From DASTFP01 sp963744345 (GTDB taxonomy: Bacteria > Verrucomicrobiota > Verrucomicrobiia > Chthoniobacterales > Terrimicrobiaceae), in NCBI GenBank assembly GCA_963744345.1, contig CAVUTD010000013.1, forward strand, positions 40,947 through 104,946: a stretch of 64,000 nucleotides of DNA. The letters run 5' to 3'. Below the pieces are notes generated by a model. That model ran no database searches and was not told the DNA's origin. It was given only the letters and a program-made list of their open reading frames with translations. Below are positions 7,942 to 16,979 of this stretch, piece after piece; position 1 is the stretch's first letter, and every line of letters starts with the position of its first letter. The position numbers were made by a program, and so were the translations under genes.

Positions 7942-9507
7942 ATGTCTTCTTCAGAGTCCTTGGGCTTGCACGAGCCCTTCAACGAAACTCAGGTCGCCGG
8001 AGTCTTTGCGGAAGCGCCTTATCTGCTCGAGGTGGAGGGCGTGCGCAAGGAATTCCCCGGCGTGGTGGCACTCGATGGCGTTCAGCTTCGGATTCGCCCC
8101 GGCACCGTTCACGCCCTCATGGGCGAGAATGGCGCCGGCAAGTCTACGCTGATGAAGATCGTGGCCGGCATTTATCAACCCGACACAGGAGAAATCCGCT
8201 TGAAGGGCAAACCAGTGAAGCTGCCGACGCCACTCGCTGCCCTCGATGCCGGGATCGCGATGATCCATCAGGAACTTAACCTGATGCCTTATATGACGGT
8301 CGCCGAGAACGTCTGGATTCGCCGGGAGCCAATGAGGGGACTTGGCTTCATGGATTTCGTGAACCATGCGGAGATGAACCGCATGACGGAGCATTTGTTC
8401 CGCCGCTTGAATATCGACATCGATCCAAACCTTGAGGTTCGGCATCTAACGGTTGCCAACCGGCAGATCATCGAGATCGCCAAGGCCGTATCCTTCGAAT
8501 CCGATATCCTTATTATGGATGAGCCGACTTCCGCGCTCACTGAACGCGAAGTGGAGCATCTCTTTGCAATTATCGCCGACCTCAAGGCCCATGGCGTCGG
8601 CATCGTCTATATCACCCACAAGATGGATGAAGTCTTCGCGATCGCCGACGACGTGTCAGTTTTTCGGGACGGCCGCTACATTGCCACCCATCGTGCCAAA
8701 GACATCAATCGCGACATCCTGATCAAGGAGATGGTCGGCCGCGACCTCGACGCCATGTTTCCAAAAGAGACGGTCCCCATCGGCGACGTCGCGCTTTCTG
8801 TCCGAAACCTCGCCCTCGAAGGGGTTTTCTCAGATGTCTCTTTCGAGCTCCGCAAAGGAGAGATCCTTGGCCTTGCCGGTCTGGTGGGAGCAGGCCGAAC
8901 GAATGTGGCCGAGACCATCTTTGGCGTAACTCCGGCAACCTCAGGAGAGATTTTCGTCAACGGCAAGAAGCTCATCGTCGATTCCCCGCAGATTGCCATG
9001 CGCGCAGGGATGGCGCTTCTGACTGAGGATCGCAAGGATACCGGCTGTTTTCTAGTGCTTTCTGTTCTTGAAAACATGGAGATGGCGGTGCTCCAGGACC
9101 GCTACGTCAGGAACGGATTTGTGACTCAGAGCACCTTGACGGCGGAATGCGACAAACTGAAGACGGCCCTCAGGATCAAGACGCCGGATCTCCACGAGCG
9201 CATCGAGAACTTAAGCGGAGGCAACCAGCAAAAGGGGCTGATCGGACGTTGGCTTCTCACCAAGCCGAAAATCCTCATCCTCGATGAGCCAACGCGCGGC
9301 ATCGACGTCGGCGCCAAGGCGGAGATCCACAGGCTGATCTCGAAACTCGCGGGCGAGGGTCTTGCTGTCATCATGATTTCTTCCGAAATGCCGGAGATTC
9401 TTGGCATGAGTGACCGCATTATGGTCATGCATGACGGTCGGGTGACTGGGTTTCTTGACCGCTCCACGGCCGATCAAGTTAGTATCATGCACCTTGCCTC
9501 GGGCTAA
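7942..9507 (+). CDS. iatA: Inositol/ribose-type ABC transporter, double ATPase subunit
   Basis: A 521-residue ATPase with two fused ABC domains, as in RbsA, MglA and IatA. The first domain has Walker A G-E-N-G-A-G-K-S-T and Walker B L-I-M-D-E-P-T-S-A-L-T. The second has G-L-V-G-A-G-R-T-N in the degenerate Walker A position, then L-S-G-G-N-Q-Q-K and L-I-L-D-E-P-T-R-G-I-D. Both domains match the family order. The text, including E-E-F/K-E-F-P-G-V-V-A-L-D-G-V and N-I-D-I-D-P-N-L-E-V-R-H-L, is very close to what I remember of rhizobial myo-inositol ATPases, so inositol is the favoured substrate. Ribose or another pentose cannot be excluded. Confidence 0.92.
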   Translation: MSSSESLGLHEPFNETQVAGVFAEAPYLLEVEGVRKEFPGVVALDGVQLRIRPGTVHALMGENGAGKSTLMKIVAGIYQPDTGEIRLKGKPVKLPTPLAALDAGIAMIHQELNLMPYMTVAENVWIRREPMRGLGFMDFVNHAEMNRMTEHLFRRLNIDIDPNLEVRHLTVANRQIIEIAKAVSFESDILIMDEPTSALTEREVEHLFAIIADLKAHGVGIVYITHKMDEVFAIADDVSVFRDGRYIATHRAKDINRDILIKEMVGRDLDAMFPKETVPIGDVALSVRNLALEGVFSDVSFELRKGEILGLAGLVGAGRTNVAETIFGVTPATSGEIFVNGKKLIVDSPQIAMRAGMALLTEDRKDTGCFLVLSVLENMEMAVLQDRYVRNGFVTQSTLTAECDKLKTALRIKTPDLHERIENLSGGNQQKGLIGRWLLTKPKILILDEPTRGIDVGAKAEIHRLISKLAGEGLAVIMISSEMPEILGMSDRIMVMHDGRVTGFLDRSTADQVSIMHLASG

Positions 9508-9570
9508 TCTTGTGCCCGACCGCGCAGATACCCTCATGATGCAGCAACACCCATAGATGGAGAAGAAGTA

Positions 9571-10617
9571 ATGAGCAACGAGGTCAAAACTCAGACGGCG
9601 CAAGCGCCAGTTCCCACGGCGACTCCAGAGAAGAAACGGGGAGGACGCAAAATTCCCACGGAGGTGGGAATCCTGCTCATTTTGGTCGGCATCGCGGTGC
9701 TTTTCGAGATCTGCGGCTGGGTCTTTAAGGGGGACACGTTCCTCTTCAATCCTCAGCGCTTATTCATCATTGTTCTTCAGGTCTCGGTCGTTGGCTTGCT
9801 TGCCATTGCGGTGACCCAGGTGATCATTACAGGGGGCATCGATCTGTCGTCAGGCTCTGTCCTGGCCATCTCGGCGATGGTGGCGGCAAGTCTGGCGCAA
9901 ACCCCGGAAAACACTCGCGCGGTTTATCCAGCGCTCACCAATCTTCCGTTCATCATTCCACTCCTGGGAGGTGTTTGCGTGGGGATGCTCGCCGGGTTTG
10001 TAAACGGGACGCTGATCGCGCGTACTGGAATTCCGCCTTTCATCGCCACGTTGGGTATGATGGTGGCGGCCCGCGGGTTCGCGCGTGCCTACACAGGCGG
10101 CCAGCCCGTCAGCATGCTGTCGCCAAACTTCACCTGGATCGGATCTGGCTACATGCCTGTGATAATCTTCCTCGTGACCGCGGTGATATTCCACATTGCG
10201 CTACGTTATACGCGCTACGGCAAATTTACCTATGCCATCGGTGCCAATCCGCAGGCCGCGCGAGTCTCAGGCATCAACGTGGGCCGTCACCTGATCATCG
10301 TGTACACGATTGCGGGCCTGCTATCCGGGCTCGCTGGAGTCGTTACCGCGGCTCGCGCGTCGACCGGTCAGGCCGGCATGGGCTTGGGCTATGAACTTGA
10401 TGCGATCGCTGCAACCGTGATCGGCGGCACGAGCCTTACCGGCGGAATCGGCCGCATTTGGGGCACCGTCATCGGTATGGGAATCCTCGGCATCATGACG
10501 AGTGGGTTCACCTTTCTCGGCGTCGACGTCTATTACCAGGACATCGTCAAAGGCGTGATCATCGTCGCTGCGGTAGCCGTAGACATGTACCGCCAGCAGA
10601 AGCGCAGGAAGGCCTAA
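9571..10617 (+). CDS. iatP: Inositol/ribose-type ABC transporter permease
   Basis: A 348-residue inner-membrane permease of the BPD_transp_2 (RbsC) family with 8-10 hydrophobic segments. The N terminus (about 30 residues) is polar and cytoplasmic. The conserved stretch T-Q-V-I-I-T-G-G-I-D-L-S-S-G-S-V-L and G-G-T-S-L-T-G-G-I-G-R-I-W-G-T identify the family. Several segments match, nearly word for word, permeases I recall from rhizobial and Brucella inositol importers. The gene starts behind the ribosome-binding site GGAGAAGAAG. It completes the importer formed with the two genes upstream. The strong likeness to proteobacterial versions hints at horizontal origin, which a tree would have to confirm. 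Confidence 0.92.
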   Translation: MSNEVKTQTAQAPVPTATPEKKRGGRKIPTEVGILLILVGIAVLFEICGWVFKGDTFLFNPQRLFIIVLQVSVVGLLAIAVTQVIITGGIDLSSGSVLAISAMVAASLAQTPENTRAVYPALTNLPFIIPLLGGVCVGMLAGFVNGTLIARTGIPPFIATLGMMVAARGFARAYTGGQPVSMLSPNFTWIGSGYMPVIIFLVTAVIFHIALRYTRYGKFTYAIGANPQAARVSGINVGRHLIIVYTIAGLLSGLAGVVTAARASTGQAGMGLGYELDAIAATVIGGTSLTGGIGRIWGTVIGMGILGIMTSGFTFLGVDVYYQDIVKGVIIVAAVAVDMYRQQKRRKA

Positions 10618-10829
10618 GGACAGCTCACGGGTCGCGGCAAGGCTACGTCTGCCGTGAATGAGGGTGTGTTGCCATCCAACATGCCTAAGAGTTTGAAATA
10701 TGAGCACAACCATCGCGTCTTTCCGATGTTCCAGCTTTGTTGTCCCGACTGGAAAGCTCACGATCTCGAGCCGACAGCTGATTTCGACTTTTTGCCGCAA
10801 GACGCCGCTGGTCCAGCAGATTCACAATT

Positions 10830-11993
10830 ATGCCAGATGAGAGTAGGCGAAAAGTGAAGGTAGGCATGGTTGGCGGGGCGCCGGGCGCCGGCATTGCTGG
10901 TTCACACCGGATCGCGATGCGCCTGGATGACAGATACTCTTTGGTCGCAGGCGTCTTCTCACGAAATCCAGAAAAATCACGCGCTGCCGCCAGGCAGCTG
11001 GGAGTTCCTGAGGACCGGGCATATTCCGACTATGCAATCATGGCGGAGGCGGAAAGCAAGCGGGGAGACAGGGTCGAGGCGGTGACCATTGTGACACCGA
11101 CCGACAGCCATTACAAAATCGCTAAGAAGTTCCTGGAATCGCGAATGAATGTCATTTGTGACAAACCGCTCTGCCTCTCGGTCGCGGAAGCTAAGGAATT
11201 GAAAGACCTCGCCGAGCAGAAGGGGCTAATTCTTTGCTTAACGCACAATTATTCCGGTTATGCCATGGTGCGCCACGCTGCACGCATGGTCAGAAATGGC
11301 GATCTGGGAGAGATCAAGGTCGTCCAAGCGGAGCACGCCTCCGGGTGGGCTGCGACGTTGCTGGAAAAGCAAGGCCACACCCAGGCCGCTTGGAGGATGG
11401 ATCCCACGTTGCTAGGTGACGCTAGCGTTCTCTATGACCTTGGTACCCATGCCCATCAGTTGACGCGTTTTATTACCGGTCTTGAGGTCACCGAAGTGGC
11501 TGCGGAATTGAGCCAGATCGTAGCAGGTCGAGCGATCAAAGACAACGCGAACTTGTTACTCCGGTTTTCCAATGGCGCGCGCGGAACTCTTTGGGCTTCG
11601 ATGGCAGCGGTGGGAAACGAACACGGTCTCCGCATTCGTGTCTACGGAGACCGCGGTAGCCTGGCCTGGCATCAAGAAGATCCTTATCATCTGCGCTATT
11701 CTCCCATTGACGGACCGCCTCAGATCCTCGCGCAAGGCGCGGCTTGGCTCTCCCCGGACGCAGACAAATGGACGCGCGCGGGACTCGGGCATCCGGAAGG
11801 TTTTTTCGAAGCATTTACCAACCTCTACACGGAAGTGGCCGACGCACTCCTTGCCAAAGCTGAGGGGCAGGCCTTTGCGAAAGCAGAGCTGGGATTCCCC
11901 GATGCGTCAGACGGGCTCTGCGGCGTGGCTTTTGTCGAGGCGGCAATGCGCTCTTATAAAGCTGGAGGTGCGTGGACGACCTTAGAAACGTAG
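10830..11993 (+). CDS. Gfo/Idh/MocA family oxidoreductase
   Basis: A 387-residue dehydrogenase. The Rossmann motif is unusual, V-G-M-V-G-G-A-P-G-A-G-I-A-G-S-H-R, with a stretched glycine loop, and the E-K-P signature is D-K-P-L here. The catalytic region has Y-D-L-G-T-H-A-H. This long-loop version forms a distinct subgroup of the family often found in inositol or 1,5-anhydro-sugar clusters. It follows the permease by 212 bp on the same strand and probably belongs to the same regulon. Its stop codon is followed directly by the purine-rich region at 12003-12735. The substrate is not determinable from sequence. Confidence 0.87.
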   Translation: MPDESRRKVKVGMVGGAPGAGIAGSHRIAMRLDDRYSLVAGVFSRNPEKSRAAARQLGVPEDRAYSDYAIMAEAESKRGDRVEAVTIVTPTDSHYKIAKKFLESRMNVICDKPLCLSVAEAKELKDLAEQKGLILCLTHNYSGYAMVRHAARMVRNGDLGEIKVVQAEHASGWAATLLEKQGHTQAAWRMDPTLLGDASVLYDLGTHAHQLTRFITGLEVTEVAAELSQIVAGRAIKDNANLLLRFSNGARGTLWASMAAVGNEHGLRIRVYGDRGSLAWHQEDPYHLRYSPIDGPPQILAQGAAWLSPDADKWTRAGLGHPEGFFEAFTNLYTEVADALLAKAEGQAFAKAELGFPDASDGLCGVAFVEAAMRSYKAGGAWTTLET

Positions 11994-12002
11994 TAGAAAT
12001 AA

Positions 12003-12735
12003 GTCGAGGGTGGGGAGGGGGAAGTGAGGTGAGGAGTGTAGGGGGAGGTGGGGGGTAGGGTGTGATGAGGTGAGGAGGAGGGTGAGGAGGGGGGTGGAGT
12101 GGGAGGGTGAAGTAGGATGGAGGTGAGGAGTGGGAGGGGGTGGAGTGGGAAGGAGTGTGAGGTGGGGTGGGGGGGGAGGAGGGTAGAGGTGGTATGTGTT
12201 GTGGGGAGATGGGGGGGGGGATGGGGGAGAGATAAGGGGGGTGGAGCATATGTGAAGAGGAGGAGAGTGGGGAAGGTGGGGGATGGTGAGAAAAGTGCGG
12301 GAGGATGAGTGAGAATGTGGAGGAAAATGAAGATGGTGAAGGGAGCGAGGGGAGCGCAAGAGGTGGAGGGGGAAGGAGCAAGATGCAAGATGGAATGAGT
12401 GGATAAAGAGGAGGAGAGGAGGAGATGTGATGATAGAAATGGTGGAGTGATAGAGAAGGAGTGGAAGGGAGAGATAGGGATGGGGGGGTGGAATGAATGG
12501 AGTAGAAGGAGAAGAAGCAAAGAAGTGGGTGAATGCACAAAAGGAGGGTATGGGGAAGCAGGAACGCGAGAAGATAAGAGGGGCGGGGGGAAGCGCGCAA
12601 GCCAGCGGCAACGCGAGGGAGTGAGTAGAACATGGAGAGGAGTGGAGAAAAGACAAGGGAGAAGGAAGTGAAGAAGAGGAGAGGAAAAAAAGAGAGGAAG
12701 TAAAAAAAGGAATGCGAAATAAGTATCTCAGAGAA
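12003..12735. other. Extreme G/A-rich, nearly cytosine-free tract
   Basis: About 730 bp with almost no C on the plus strand. From 12006 to 12246 (241 bases) there is no C at all, and 12387-12517 (131 bases) is also C-free. I count only 26 C in 12006-12720. The base content shifts along the tract: the left part is dominated by G (41 of 60 in 12121-12180, including a run of ten G at 12211-12220), the right part by A and G. It is not a simple tandem repeat and holds no believable gene; the open frames in it are Ser/Pro/His-rich or Gly/Arg-rich products of the composition. Flanking genes are intact and normal. It lies between two dehydrogenase genes read left to right, so a transcript through it would be G-rich. 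Either a real structure-forming tract or a consensus artefact. Confidence 0.8.
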
Positions 12736-12745
12736 GAAGGATCTT

Positions 12746-13741
12746 ATGATTAAAGTAGCCGTACTCGGAACAGGTTTCATTGGTTCTGTTCATGCGAAGA
12801 ATGTCGCACGTCACCCGGCCACGGATTTGGTTGCCGTATGCGACGTGAACCCGGAAGCCGCCGGGAAGCTGGCAGCCGCGACAGGAGCCAAGGCGGTGGG
12901 CGATGCCGCAGAGATTTTCAAGAACAAGGACGTTGAGGCCGTCTTCATCTGCACGTCAACGAACACCCACGTTGATTACCTCAAGCGATCAGCTCAAGCG
13001 GGCAAGGCGGTCTATTGCGAAAAGCCAATCGGCTTGGATTATCAGGAAGCGGTTGATGCCGTTAGCGCGGTCCGTGCGGCGAAGGTCCCCGTTATGCTCG
13101 GCTTCAACCGCCGATTCGATCCCAACCATGCCGCGCTGTGCGAAGAGGTTCGGCGCGGTGAAGTCGGAAATTTGGAGATCATTCAGATGACATCACGTGG
13201 CCCAAGCTTGCCCGCGATCAGTTACCTGGCTACTTCGGGAGGTCAACTGCGCGACCAGACGGTTCATTTCTTCGACCTTTTGCGGTGGATCACCAACGAT
13301 GAAGCCGAAGAGGTGTTCGCCCTTGGAGCCGCTATGGTAGATCCCAAGGTCGCCGAGGTCGGAGATGTGGACACCAGCGCCGTAACGATTCGGATGACCT
13401 CCGGAGCGCTCTGTCAGATCGACTCTTCTCGACGCACGGGTTACGGATACGATGAACGGATTGAAGTCTTCGGCTCCAAGGGGATGATTGAATCGCGTCG
13501 TCAGCGCGCCCGCGGAGTCTCAAGATATTCGGGCGACAAAGTCATTGAGGATGGCCTCCATGCGGGATGGTTCGAGCGGATCGAGCAAAGTTATTATCGC
13601 GCTCTGGATTCCTTTGCGGAGGCGATCGCTAAGGGCACTCCACCCAGTCCATCGCTTGAGGATGGCTTGAGAGCTCAATTGCTGGCCGACAAGGCCACGG
13701 AATCGCTAAGGACAGGACGATCAGTCACAGTTGCAAGTTAA
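12746..13741 (+). CDS. iolG: Inositol 2-dehydrogenase-type Gfo/Idh/MocA oxidoreductase
   Basis: A 331-residue protein that best fits IolG, which oxidises myo-inositol to 2-keto-myo-inositol with NAD. It begins M-I-K-V-A-V-L-G-T-G-F-I-G (Rossmann), has C-E-K-P-I-G-L near residue 92 and G-F-N-R-R-F-D-P-N-H, a stretch typical of inositol dehydrogenases. The Q-T-V-H-F-F-D-L-L-R-W motif supplies the active-site His/Asp pair. A purine-rich ribosome-binding site (GAAGAAGGA) precedes the ATG. Directly upstream is the cytosine-free tract, so its promoter and leader are either inside that tract or further left. The downstream gene is convergent and broken. Confidence 0.85.
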   Translation: MIKVAVLGTGFIGSVHAKNVARHPATDLVAVCDVNPEAAGKLAAATGAKAVGDAAEIFKNKDVEAVFICTSTNTHVDYLKRSAQAGKAVYCEKPIGLDYQEAVDAVSAVRAAKVPVMLGFNRRFDPNHAALCEEVRRGEVGNLEIIQMTSRGPSLPAISYLATSGGQLRDQTVHFFDLLRWITNDEAEEVFALGAAMVDPKVAEVGDVDTSAVTIRMTSGALCQIDSSRRTGYGYDERIEVFGSKGMIESRRQRARGVSRYSGDKVIEDGLHAGWFERIEQSYYRALDSFAEAIAKGTPPSPSLEDGLRAQLLADKATESLRTGRSVTVAS

Positions 13742-14657
13742 TCACTTCTTAAGGTATTCCTTATAGTTCTCTTGGGTGACAAGCTCGAAAGGGATCCATA
13801 CAAAGGGCTCAACTTTCTCGCCCTTGATGAGCTTGACCGCGGTCTCCACGGCACCCTTCCCCTGACCATTTCCGTCTTGGAAGACGGTCACATCGAGGTT
13901 GCCCTTTTCCATCTCAGCAAGCGCGTCCGGTGTTGCGTCAATTCCCCCGATGACAACTTTCTTTGGATCCTTGCCGGACTGCTGCAGCGCGAGGATCGCT
14001 CCGATTGCCATCTCGTCGTTATTCGCGGCGACGGCGTCGATCGGCGTTCCGGCAACCAACCAGTTGTTCATGAGGTCGATGGCCTCGCTCCGCCGGAAGT
14101 TAGCGGTTTGCTTTCCGACAATTTTCATCTCCGGGTGTTGGGCGACGACTTTTTCTACGCCCTCGGTGCGCAAAACGGCGGCCTGGGTCGCCAGTTCGCC
14201 CACCATGATGACCATATTGCCCTTGTTGTTCAACAATTTGGCGATCGCCTCGCCCTCGAGCTTACCCTACACGTTCGCGGTCAGAGGCACCATAGGCGAC
14301 GCCCTTGGGCAAAGTTTCCTCAGCAGGCCTAAGGTTGACATAGACCAGAGGAATGCCGGCAGCGGTAACAAGCTTCGTCATCTTTGGTGTCGCCGTGGTA
14401 TCGACAGGGTTGATGATGATCGCATCCATCCCCGCAGTTATGAAATTTTGTATCTGATTGAGCTGCTTTCCGATATCCCCCGAGGCGTCCTCGAATTGGA
14501 TATCCACTCCCATCTCCTTTGCTTTTGCGGTCATGGCCTCACGGACTTTGACGAGAAAAAGGTGCTCGAAGGCGGACAGAGTGACTCCGATTTTTTGGGC
14601 CATCGCAGACGTCATTAGTGTGGCAAAAGCCGCGAATGCTATTATCAGGCGTTTCAT
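13742..14657 (-). pseudogene. Sugar-binding protein of an ABC importer, broken copy
   Basis: A second copy of the binding protein at 6950-7873, clearly similar along its length. The start at 14657 has a signal peptide (M-K-R-L-I-I-A-F-A-A) and a good ribosome-binding site. Reading stops after K-G-V-A-Y-G-A-S-D. The rest, from M-L-N-N-K-G-N-M-V-I to the family ending E-N-Y-K-E-Y-L-K-K, is in another frame. Comparison with the intact copy shows two lesions near 14262-14285: one extra base after the G-S-D-like segment and a TAG where a Ser codon is expected. Two independent lesions argue for a true pseudogene rather than one sequencing error. Its stop codon overlaps the end of iolG, which is convergent. 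Confidence 0.85.
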
Positions 14658-14968
14658 CTCATTCTCCTACCGTTGACACCCCGACATCGGGTGCAGTTCT
14701 TTTTCTTGATTCTTGGGGGCACATCACTACCGCGCCTCTAAACTTTCCGTAACGGCTCGGCGCGCGATAAGGTTACGGCAAAAACGTTTAGCACGCAAGA
14801 GTGTATTACTACCAGTCCAAGCGACGCGAACGTGCCTAAACCACGCGCTTTTCTGTTCACACTACTATTCTGATTGACTTTGGCGGACGACCAGCGTACC
14901 AAAATAATCGCGAAGCTGGTCGCTCTCGCTTTCCCTTCTAGCTAAGCAATCAGCGTAGTCATTCTCAA
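14658..14968. promoter_or_regulatory. Divergent intergenic region with inverted repeats
   Basis: A 311-bp region between the broken binding-protein gene and the epimerase gene at 14969. It holds an inverted repeat CCGTAAC (14747-14753) and GTTACGG (14772-14778) with an 18-bp spacer, and right after it AAACGTTT (14782-14789), a palindrome with the shape of a LacI-family site. These could form a shared operator. No RNA gene or small ORF was recognised. Confidence 0.45.
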
Positions 14969-15940
14969 ATGAAACTTTGTGCAGTCTCAGACGGTTTAGG
15001 GCATCTTCCCTTCGAAGATGCCGCCAAGGCATTCTCAGAACTTGGAATTGCCGCACTGGAAGTTTGCATGGGCAATTGGTCCGGGGCTCCGCATGCAGAC
15101 CTGCAATCCTTGCTCGAGAGCAAGCAGAAGCGTCAAGACTTCCTCTCTGTGCTTGAGCGAAACGAATTGTCACTGGCGGCCCTCAACTGCAGTGGCAATC
15201 AGCTTCACCCGGTCGAAGGGGAGCGGCACAGCAAGGTTGTCTATGATACGGTGCGGCTCGCTGAACTGCTCGACGTTCAAACGATTGTCCTGATGTCTGG
15301 TTTGCCAGCCGGAGGACCGTCGGACGTGAGACCAAATTGGATCACGTGCGCCTGGCCGCCGGAGAAGGGCGAGATTCTAGACTGGCAATGGAACGAGAAA
15401 TTGCTGCCCTACTGGACAAAGCTTGCCGCGGCGGCCAAAGATTGCGGCGTTACAAAGCTTTGCATCGAGATGCACGGTGATCAACTCGTCTACAACGTTC
15501 CGACGCTACTGAAGCTGCGAAAGGCGGTCGGGCAGGTTGTCGGCGCCAATTTTGACCCAAGCCACCTATTCTGGATGGGCGCCGATCCCCTGGCCGCCAT
15601 TCCTGCCCTCGGTGATGCCATTCATCATGTGCACGCCAAGGACACAATGATGAATGATCCCGCGCTCAACCTAACTGGCCGCCTTGAAACCATTGGACAC
15701 GAGAACGTCAAAGATCGCGCCTGGAGCTACATCACCGTCGGCTATGGCCATGACGAAAAATGGTGGCGTGAGTTCTGCTATCGGTTGCGCCTCAACGGCT
15801 ATGACGGCTGGTTGTCGATTGAGCATGAGGATATTGTTCTTTCGCGCATGGAGGGAATGCGCCGGTCGGTTGATCTTCTCCAACGGGTCTTGCTTGACGA
15901 GCCGAGCGACTATGCCATGCCGGGCCCTCCCGGTGGATGA
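14969..15940 (+). CDS. Sugar phosphate isomerase/epimerase (TIM barrel, AP endonuclease 2 fold)
   Basis: A 323-residue enzyme of the xylose isomerase-like TIM-barrel family. Likely divalent metal ligands are visible in order: Glu167 in C-I-E-M-H-G, Asp196 and His199 in F-D-P-S-H, His222 in H-V-H-A-K-D, and Glu285 in S-I-E-H-E-D. The set is complete, so the enzyme should be active. Such proteins interconvert or dehydrate keto-sugars and keto-inositols (IolE, IolI, IolH) and are usually paired with Gfo/Idh/MocA dehydrogenases, as here. It has its own upstream region with inverted repeats. It is followed after 128 bp by a second, frameshifted, member of the same fold. Confidence 0.85.
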   Translation: MKLCAVSDGLGHLPFEDAAKAFSELGIAALEVCMGNWSGAPHADLQSLLESKQKRQDFLSVLERNELSLAALNCSGNQLHPVEGERHSKVVYDTVRLAELLDVQTIVLMSGLPAGGPSDVRPNWITCAWPPEKGEILDWQWNEKLLPYWTKLAAAAKDCGVTKLCIEMHGDQLVYNVPTLLKLRKAVGQVVGANFDPSHLFWMGADPLAAIPALGDAIHHVHAKDTMMNDPALNLTGRLETIGHENVKDRAWSYITVGYGHDEKWWREFCYRLRLNGYDGWLSIEHEDIVLSRMEGMRRSVDLLQRVLLDEPSDYAMPGPPGG

Positions 15941-16068
15941 TGTCCGTGCCTCAGGCGGCGCCGCTAGCATAAGAAGCACTTCTGGCGCACACAGTCATTC
16001 GCCGCCCCCTACCCTAGGTAAACTGAATCAACACACAAACGCCTTAACAGGCTACAGGAAACGTCACC

Positions 16069-16903
16069 ATGAGATTTTCGATTTGCGCCTGGACGTTTGG
16101 GAACACGCCAATTGACAAAGTGTTCGAACTCGTTTCCTCGGCAGGCTATAAATCAATTGACTTAACAGCTACAGTGGACGCTTGTGATTGGCCTCAAGCC
16201 GCTCGACTGGGCGAGAGATTCTCTCTTGAAATCAGCGGCCTCACGTGTGACAGCGGTTGGCCGACTGAGGATCATGACTTAGCAAATAAAGACGCGTCGA
16301 ACCGACAAAAGGCTGTCGACTATTTTAAACGCCAGATCGAATGCGTCAGAATCGTTGGAGGTGACTACTTGATCGTTGTTCCTTCTGCCGTAGGCAAGTT
16401 TCGTTCGATGGCAGGCGATACCAGTGAAGACTGGAAATGGGCCGTTGAATCCGTCGGCAATCTTACGGAGACTGCGGCGAGCAATCAGGTGGCCCTCGTG
16501 ATCGAGCCGCTCAATCGCTATGAAAGTTGTGTCGTCAATACCGCTGAAGATGTGTCGCGATTTGTGACGGAGGTAAACCATCCAAACGTAAGGGCATTGT
16601 TGGACACCTATCATATGAATATTGAAGAATCCGACATGGAGAACGCCTTTCTAACCGTGCGGGATTGCGTGGAAGTTGTTCATTTTGCCGATAGTAATCG
16701 ACGTGCCCTCGGTCGAGGGACATATCGATTTCCGGCCCGTGGTAGCCGGCATGAAGGCAATCGGCTTCGACAAGACCATCGTCCTCGAGTGCACCGCGCC
16801 GGGTCCCGATCCGTTCAGAGCCGACAAAGGCGACGCGACGACGCAAACCATGGCACAATATGCAGAGGAATCACTCGCTAAGCTAAAAGAGTGGTTTACT
16901 TGA
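16069..16903 (+). pseudogene. Tagatose/psicose 3-epimerase-like TIM-barrel protein, frameshifted
   Basis: A second TIM-barrel isomerase of about 277 residues when both frames are joined. The first frame starts M-R-F-S-I-C-A-W-T-F-G and has V-I-E-P-L-N-R-Y-E, L-L-D-T-Y-H-M-N-I-E-E and V-V-H-F-A-D-S-N-R, the metal and substrate motifs of ketose 3-epimerases. After R-A-L-G the frame is lost. The correct ending, E-G-H-I-D-F-R-P-V-V through V-L-E-C-T-A-P-G-P-D-P to the stop at 16903, is in the next frame. One extra base near 16713-16714 accounts for it. All metal ligands survive across the two frames, so damage is minimal and recent, or the extra base is a consensus error. The base composition is more AT-rich than in the genes to the left. 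Confidence 0.82.
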
Positions 16904-16979
16904 ACGCTCGCCATGACTCATTTATCATGGCCGTCCCGGTGTTGGAAGGCGCTTACTTCAAACAGGAAGAACCAAGGAA

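Noticed and set aside
12117..12671. Gly/Arg/Val- and Lys/Glu-rich frames on the plus strand in the same tract
   Set aside because: Pure composition effects without start signals or motifs.
12003..12735. CRISPR array or tandem repeat as explanation of the tract
   Set aside because: There is no regular unit, no spacer pattern and no cas gene in the window.
11815..12780. A 321-codon open frame on the minus strand, Ser/Pro/His/Leu-rich
   Set aside because: It is produced by the C-poor composition of the tract and overlaps two real genes; it has no domain and the low-complexity text follows the base content.
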